From Ferrimonas gelatinilytica (lineage in GTDB: Bacteria; Pseudomonadota; Gammaproteobacteria; Enterobacterales; Shewanellaceae): 64,000 nt of DNA. The DNA is taken from positions 1 through 64,000 of the forward strand of contig NZ_BAABLF010000030.1 in the NCBI RefSeq assembly GCF_039544205.1. Direction: 5' to 3'. This document shows positions 60,609 through 64,000 of the stretch, one piece after another. The position numbers and the translations under genes are program-made. The notes below the pieces were generated by a model, which was not told the DNA's origin, did no database searches, and worked only from the letters and a program-made list of their open reading frames with translations. How positions within the stretch are numbered: the stretch's first letter is position 1; each line of letters starts with the position of its first letter.

Positions 60609-61969
60609 TGAAAAAGCTCATCACTACTGCCGTTGTTGCAGCGGCCATGACCTTTTCCGCCGGGCCGATTGCGGCGGAACAATCAGCGTCCCAGACCCTG
60701 GACCAGCTGCTCAAGCAGATCCAGTCTGAGCGTCAATCCGAAGGGCGCCTGAACAGCAAGCGCGAAGCTGAGTTCCAGTCTGAGCGTGCCGACAAGCAAG
60801 CCCTGCTGAAAAAAGCCAAAGCCGAACTGGCGGCGGAAAAACAGCGTGGCGAAGACCTGCAGAACCGCTTCACCGCCAACGACCAGGAGATCGATCGTCT
60901 GAGCCATGACCTGGCCTCTGCGACCGGTGACCTGGGCGAGATGTTCGGTGTGGTTCGTCAGGTTTCCGGCGATATGTCCGGTCAGCTGTTTGCCTCCCTG
61001 GTGAGCGCGCAGCTTCCGGGCCGTGCGGAGTTCATGGCTGAGCTGGGCTCTGCCAAGGAGCTGCCGACCATCAAGGAGCTGGAAGAGCTGTGGTTCACTC
61101 TGCAAACTGAAGCCACCGAAGCCGGTAAGGTTGTCACTTTCACTGCCCCTGTAACCACTCCCGGTGGTGATGTGGCGGAGAAAGAGGTTACTCGTATCGG
61201 TAACTTCACCCTGGTCGCAGATGGTGAGTACCTGAACTACAACCCGGAAACCGGCACTATCCTGCAGCTGCCCAAGCAGCCGGAAGGTTTCAAGGTGAAG
61301 ACCGTTGCTCAGTTCGAAAATGCTGCGTCCGGCGAGAGCGCGAACCTGTTCGTTGACCCCTCCCGCGGTGCCCTGCTGCAGGTTTACACCCAGAAAGCGA
61401 CCCTGCAGGAGCAGTTTGAAGCCGGTGGCGTGGTCGGTAAGATCATCGCTGGTCTGCTGGTATTCGGCCTGGCCATCTCCATCTGGAAGATCATCAGCCT
61501 GACCATCGTATCCGGCAAGATCCGCAGCCAGGTGAAGAACATCGAGAACCCCGGTAACAACCCGCTGGGCAACATTCTCAAGACCTACCACGAAAGCAAG
61601 AACGTGGACGTTGAGACCCTGGAGCTGAAGCTGGACGAAGCCATCCTGAAGGAAACCCCCTCCATTGAGAGCGGTGTCAACATCATCAAGGTACTGGCGG
61701 CCATCGCTCCGATGCTGGGTCTGCTGGGTACCGTAACCGGTATGATCGCGACCTTCCAGGACATCACCCTGTTCGGTACTGGTGATCCGAAGATCATGGC
61801 TGGCGGTATCTCCATGGCGCTGGTAACCACCGTACTGGGTCTGGTTGCAGCCCTGCCGCTGTTGCTGATGCATGCCTTCGTTGCCGGTCGTGCTAAGTCC
61901 GTCGTCGATGTCATCGAAGAGCAAAGCGCTGGCATCATCGCCGCTCACGCTGAACAGCGAGGCAAGTAA
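60608..61969 (+). CDS. TtpC-like MotA/TolQ/ExbB proton channel family protein
   Basis: This 453-residue inner-membrane protein has a signal peptide (LITTAVVAAAMTFSAGPIAA), a coiled-coil periplasmic part (residues 20-110), and three membrane helices. The ExbB/TolQ core GVNIIKVLAAIAPMLGLLGT is followed by the VTGMIATFQDITLFGTGDPK loop. Known in Vibrio as TtpC, it is needed for TonB2-dependent iron uptake and works with ExbB2 and ExbD2. It is three times longer than a standard ExbB because of the N-terminal extension. Confidence 0.9.
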   Translation: MKKLITTAVVAAAMTFSAGPIAAEQSASQTLDQLLKQIQSERQSEGRLNSKREAEFQSERADKQALLKKAKAELAAEKQRGEDLQNRFTANDQEIDRLSHDLASATGDLGEMFGVVRQVSGDMSGQLFASLVSAQLPGRAEFMAELGSAKELPTIKELEELWFTLQTEATEAGKVVTFTAPVTTPGGDVAEKEVTRIGNFTLVADGEYLNYNPETGTILQLPKQPEGFKVKTVAQFENAASGESANLFVDPSRGALLQVYTQKATLQEQFEAGGVVGKIIAGLLVFGLAISIWKIISLTIVSGKIRSQVKNIENPGNNPLGNILKTYHESKNVDVETLELKLDEAILKETPSIESGVNIIKVLAAIAPMLGLLGTVTGMIATFQDITLFGTGDPKIMAGGISMALVTTVLGLVAALPLLLMHAFVAGRAKSVVDVIEEQSAGIIAAHAEQRGK

Positions 61970-61971
61970 TT

Positions 61972-62496
61972 ATGATTTACCTGGTAGAACTCTGGGAGTC
62001 TGTCAGGGACTTCATGGCCACCGGGGGCGATGTCCTCTGGTTGGTGGCGGGGGCATTGTTCCTGATGTGGGTACTGATGCTTGAGCGTTACTTCTTTGTC
62101 AACTTTGTCTTTCCGAAGATGCGCAAAGAGATCATCGCCAAGTGGGATGCTCGCACCGATACAACGTCCTGGTACGCCCATCGCATTCGTGAAGCATGGA
62201 TCTCCCAGGCAAAAGAACAATTGAACGCACGCATGGGGTTGATCAATACCCTGGTTGCCATCTGCCCGATGCTGGGTCTGCTCGGTACCGTTACCGGCAT
62301 GATCGCGGTGTTTGAAGTGATGGCCGTGCAAGGGACAGGGAACCCACGGCTGATGGCCGGCGGGATCTCAATGGCCACCATCCCGACCATGTCGGGGATG
62401 GTAGCGGCACTCTCTGGTGTTTTCTTCAGCACTCGGCTGAAGGCGAAACTCCAGATCAGCGCCGAGCAATTGACCGATAACCTGCCCCATCACTAA
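61972..62496 (+). CDS. exbB: ExbB2 proton channel subunit
   Basis: This 174-residue inner-membrane protein has three helices. It has LWLVAGALFLMWVLMLERY in the first helix and LINTLVAICPMLGLLGTVTG in the second. The next segment, GMIAVFEVMAVQGTGNPRLM, is the conserved proton-channel loop. It works with ExbD and TonB to energise outer-membrane receptors. It starts two bases after ttpC. Confidence 0.93.
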   Translation: MIYLVELWESVRDFMATGGDVLWLVAGALFLMWVLMLERYFFVNFVFPKMRKEIIAKWDARTDTTSWYAHRIREAWISQAKEQLNARMGLINTLVAICPMLGLLGTVTGMIAVFEVMAVQGTGNPRLMAGGISMATIPTMSGMVAALSGVFFSTRLKAKLQISAEQLTDNLPHH

Positions 62497-62508
62497 AGAG
62501 AGTTTTTT

Positions 62509-62913
62509 ATGGCACGTAAGAAGCATTCCAGCGCGGCCGAAGAGGCCCAGGTCGATATGACCCCCATGCTGGACATCGTTTTCATCATGCTGATCTTCTT
62601 CATTGTGACCACGTCATTTGTGAAGGAGTCTGGTATTGAAGTTAACCGTCCAAAGGCTCAGCAGGCATCGAAGAAGCCATCCGCAAACATCTTCATTGCC
62701 ATCAACGAGGCCGGTATCGTCTACATGGAGAAGCGTGAAGTCGATATCCAGCGGGTTCGTGCCAACGTAGAGCGTATGTTGGCTGAAGCCCCTGAAGCCC
62801 AGGTGATGATCCAGGCCGACCAAGCTGCCAAGCACGGCATCGTGGTGAAGGTGATGGATCAGGTGAAAGCGGCCGGTATCGATAAGATTTCGGTCTCAGC
62901 GGAGAGCGATTGA
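62509..62913 (+). CDS. exbD: ExbD2 proton channel subunit
   Basis: This 134-residue protein has a single membrane helix (MLDIVFIMLIFFIVTTSFV) that carries the functional Asp in VDMTPMLDIVF. A periplasmic domain follows, containing IQADQAAKHGIVVKVMDQVK. It forms the channel with ExbB. It lies 12 bases after exbB and just before tonB. Confidence 0.93.
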   Translation: MARKKHSSAAEEAQVDMTPMLDIVFIMLIFFIVTTSFVKESGIEVNRPKAQQASKKPSANIFIAINEAGIVYMEKREVDIQRVRANVERMLAEAPEAQVMIQADQAAKHGIVVKVMDQVKAAGIDKISVSAESD

Positions 62914-62914
62914 T

Positions 62915-63535
62915 ATGTTGAGAGCACTGTTAGCCCTGATAGTCGGTGCTGCGGTGACCTTCGCTTTGTTCTCTTTCATGGCGTTCTTGATCAGTGGCGG
63001 CGCCAAGCGCGCCGACACTGGCTTCAAAACCCCACCGATTGAGATCGTGATGGAACGTGAGGATGCCAAAGCGCAGAATCGCGACCGTCCCAAACCGAAG
63101 CCGCCGAAGCCGCCGCAAGAGCCGCCCAAGCCGGTAGAGATGCAGCCCGATACCAACGATATGTCGGATTCCGTTTCCGTTAACGTCCCCAGTGTTGACC
63201 TGGGTGGCCTGAACTCCGGCCTGGGTGATCCCAGCGGTGCGATGGCCCGAGACGGCGACGCAACCCCGATCGTTCGTATCGAACCGCGCTACCCGATTAA
63301 GGCTGCCCGTGATGGTAAAGAGGGTTACGTTATCCTCAGCTTCACCATCAACGAGCTGGGTGGTGTCGACGACGTCGAGGTGATTGAAGCCGAGCCCCGT
63401 CGACTCTTTGACCAGGAAGCCCGACGCGCCCTGCGCAAGTGGAAGTACAAGCCCAAGATTGTTGACGGCAAACCGGTAAAACAAACGGGTCAAACCGTTC
63501 GTCTGGACTTCTCTTTGGATAAGAGCAACGGCTAA
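62915..63535 (+). CDS. tonB: TonB2 energy-transducing protein
   Basis: This 206-residue protein has an N-terminal membrane helix (LLALIVGAAVTFALFSFMAF) and a proline-rich spacer (DRPKPKPPKPPQEPPKP). The C-terminal TonB domain has PRYPIKAARDGKEGYVILSF and RRALRKWKYKPK. It connects the channel energy to outer-membrane receptors, probably including the one encoded at 54856. It starts one base after the exbD stop. Confidence 0.93.
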   Translation: MLRALLALIVGAAVTFALFSFMAFLISGGAKRADTGFKTPPIEIVMEREDAKAQNRDRPKPKPPKPPQEPPKPVEMQPDTNDMSDSVSVNVPSVDLGGLNSGLGDPSGAMARDGDATPIVRIEPRYPIKAARDGKEGYVILSFTINELGGVDDVEVIEAEPRRLFDQEARRALRKWKYKPKIVDGKPVKQTGQTVRLDFSLDKSNG

Positions 63536-63549
63536 GACAGGAGGTGAAC

Positions 63550-64000
63550 ATGAAAAGCAAGACCACACTACTGTCTGCGGTTCTGATGTCCGTACTTGGC
63601 ACCGCACTGTACGCCCCGGCGTCCTATGCGGCTGAACAGTGCGAAATCGATACGCGTAAAACCCGTGTCGTGTCGGAACGTGTTGGCCGCAAGGTGCAAA
63701 GAGCCTATGAGCTGTACGCAGAAGATCAGGTCGATGCCGCCCTGGGCGAGCTGTTGGAGATTGACCCCAGCGGTGAGTTCGATAAGGCGTATGTCTCCCG
63801 AATGATCGGCTCACTGTACGCAGGTAAAGAGGGGCATGCGAAGACGGCCCTGAAACACCTGAAGATTGCAGTGGACATCGACCAGCTCGGTGGAACGGAT
63901 CACGCCAACACCCTGCGTCTTCTGGGCGATCTCAACATCGCAGAGCGTAACTTTAACGAAGCGCTTAAGTACTATGAGCAGTGGATGAAGTTCTCCTGTC
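63550..64000 (+). CDS. TPR protein at the end of the TonB2 operon, truncated by window end
   Basis: The reading frame is open to the window end (about 150 residues visible). It has a signal peptide (TTLLSAVLMSVLGTALYAPASYA) and then tetratricopeptide repeats (AYELYAEDQVDAALGELLEI; TLRLLGDLNIAERNFNEALK). GACAGGAGGTGAAC upstream gives the start at 63550. It corresponds to the last gene of the TonB2 locus in Vibrio and Shewanella. The remainder is outside the window. Confidence 0.87.
   Translation, partial: MKSKTTLLSAVLMSVLGTALYAPASYAAEQCEIDTRKTRVVSERVGRKVQRAYELYAEDQVDAALGELLEIDPSGEFDKAYVSRMIGSLYAGKEGHAKTALKHLKIAVDIDQLGGTDHANTLRLLGDLNIAERNFNEALKYYEQWMKFSC

Overview
The window comes from a gammaproteobacterium. 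The core genes are GC-rich and include purL, tadA, mltF, punC/punR, hcp-hcr, rimK, and an lldEFG/lldP/Dld-II lactate cluster of the kind known from Shewanella. There is also a Vibrio/Shewanella-type second TonB system with TtpC. This combination points to a marine Shewanella/Ferrimonas-like member of the Alteromonadales. That placement is an inference from gene content, not a phylogenetic result.

Bases 1 to about 10950 are the inside of a chromosomal integron cassette array. About 14 promoterless, AT-rich cassettes all point to the right and are separated by attC sites (7-bp YYYAAC-type and GTTRRRY-type ends with an imperfect stem between them). No integrase or attI is present, so they would lie left of base 1. 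Cargo includes an MccF-like LD-carboxypeptidase, an NhaA antiporter, a SAM methyltransferase, a MAPEG protein, a DUF2167 protein, a DUF4386 protein, an Ada-type zinc-binding protein, a two-gene cassette (DUF3185 + GlsB/YeaQ) and several unknown membrane proteins and lipoproteins.

From 10998 to 24098 there is a mixed chromosomal region. It holds a sulfite dehydrogenase pair (Moco subunit and cytochrome c, minus strand), VOC, glutaredoxin-fusion and GFA proteins, and a two-chain M16 peptidase (HxxEH subunit plus R/Y subunit). It continues with a cupin, LrgAB, an old-yellow-enzyme-like oxidoreductase, a YcaD-like MFS carrier and an HdfR-like regulator.

From 24344 to 31824 two ATP-grasp/peptidase modules flank mgtE. 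The first is a GshB-like ligase overlapping an N-formylglutamate amidohydrolase-DUF1704 (MATCAP-type HExxxH) fusion. The second is a RimB-like protease, RimK and an M14 aspartoacylase-like enzyme. They look like systems that add and remove amino acids on peptides or proteins, and they are my best candidate for under-described biology here. Intergenic DNA in this part carries unusual CTAG-rich heptamer tandem repeats and a dispersed 39-bp element.

From 32171 to 43787 lie lactate utilisation (lldEFG, lldP, Dld-II) and nitrosative stress/hydroxylamine genes (hcp-hcr with FNR-like and NsrR-like sites). From 43873 to 54467 come a small Cys-rich secreted protein, a DUF2157 membrane protein, punC/punR with a clear LysR-type operator candidate, tadA, mltF and purL. 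From 54856 to the right edge there is a TonB-dependent receptor, a TPR/2OG-Fe(II) oxygenase, and the TonB2 operon (DUF3450, TtpC, ExbB, ExbD, TonB, TPR protein). The last gene is cut by the window end.
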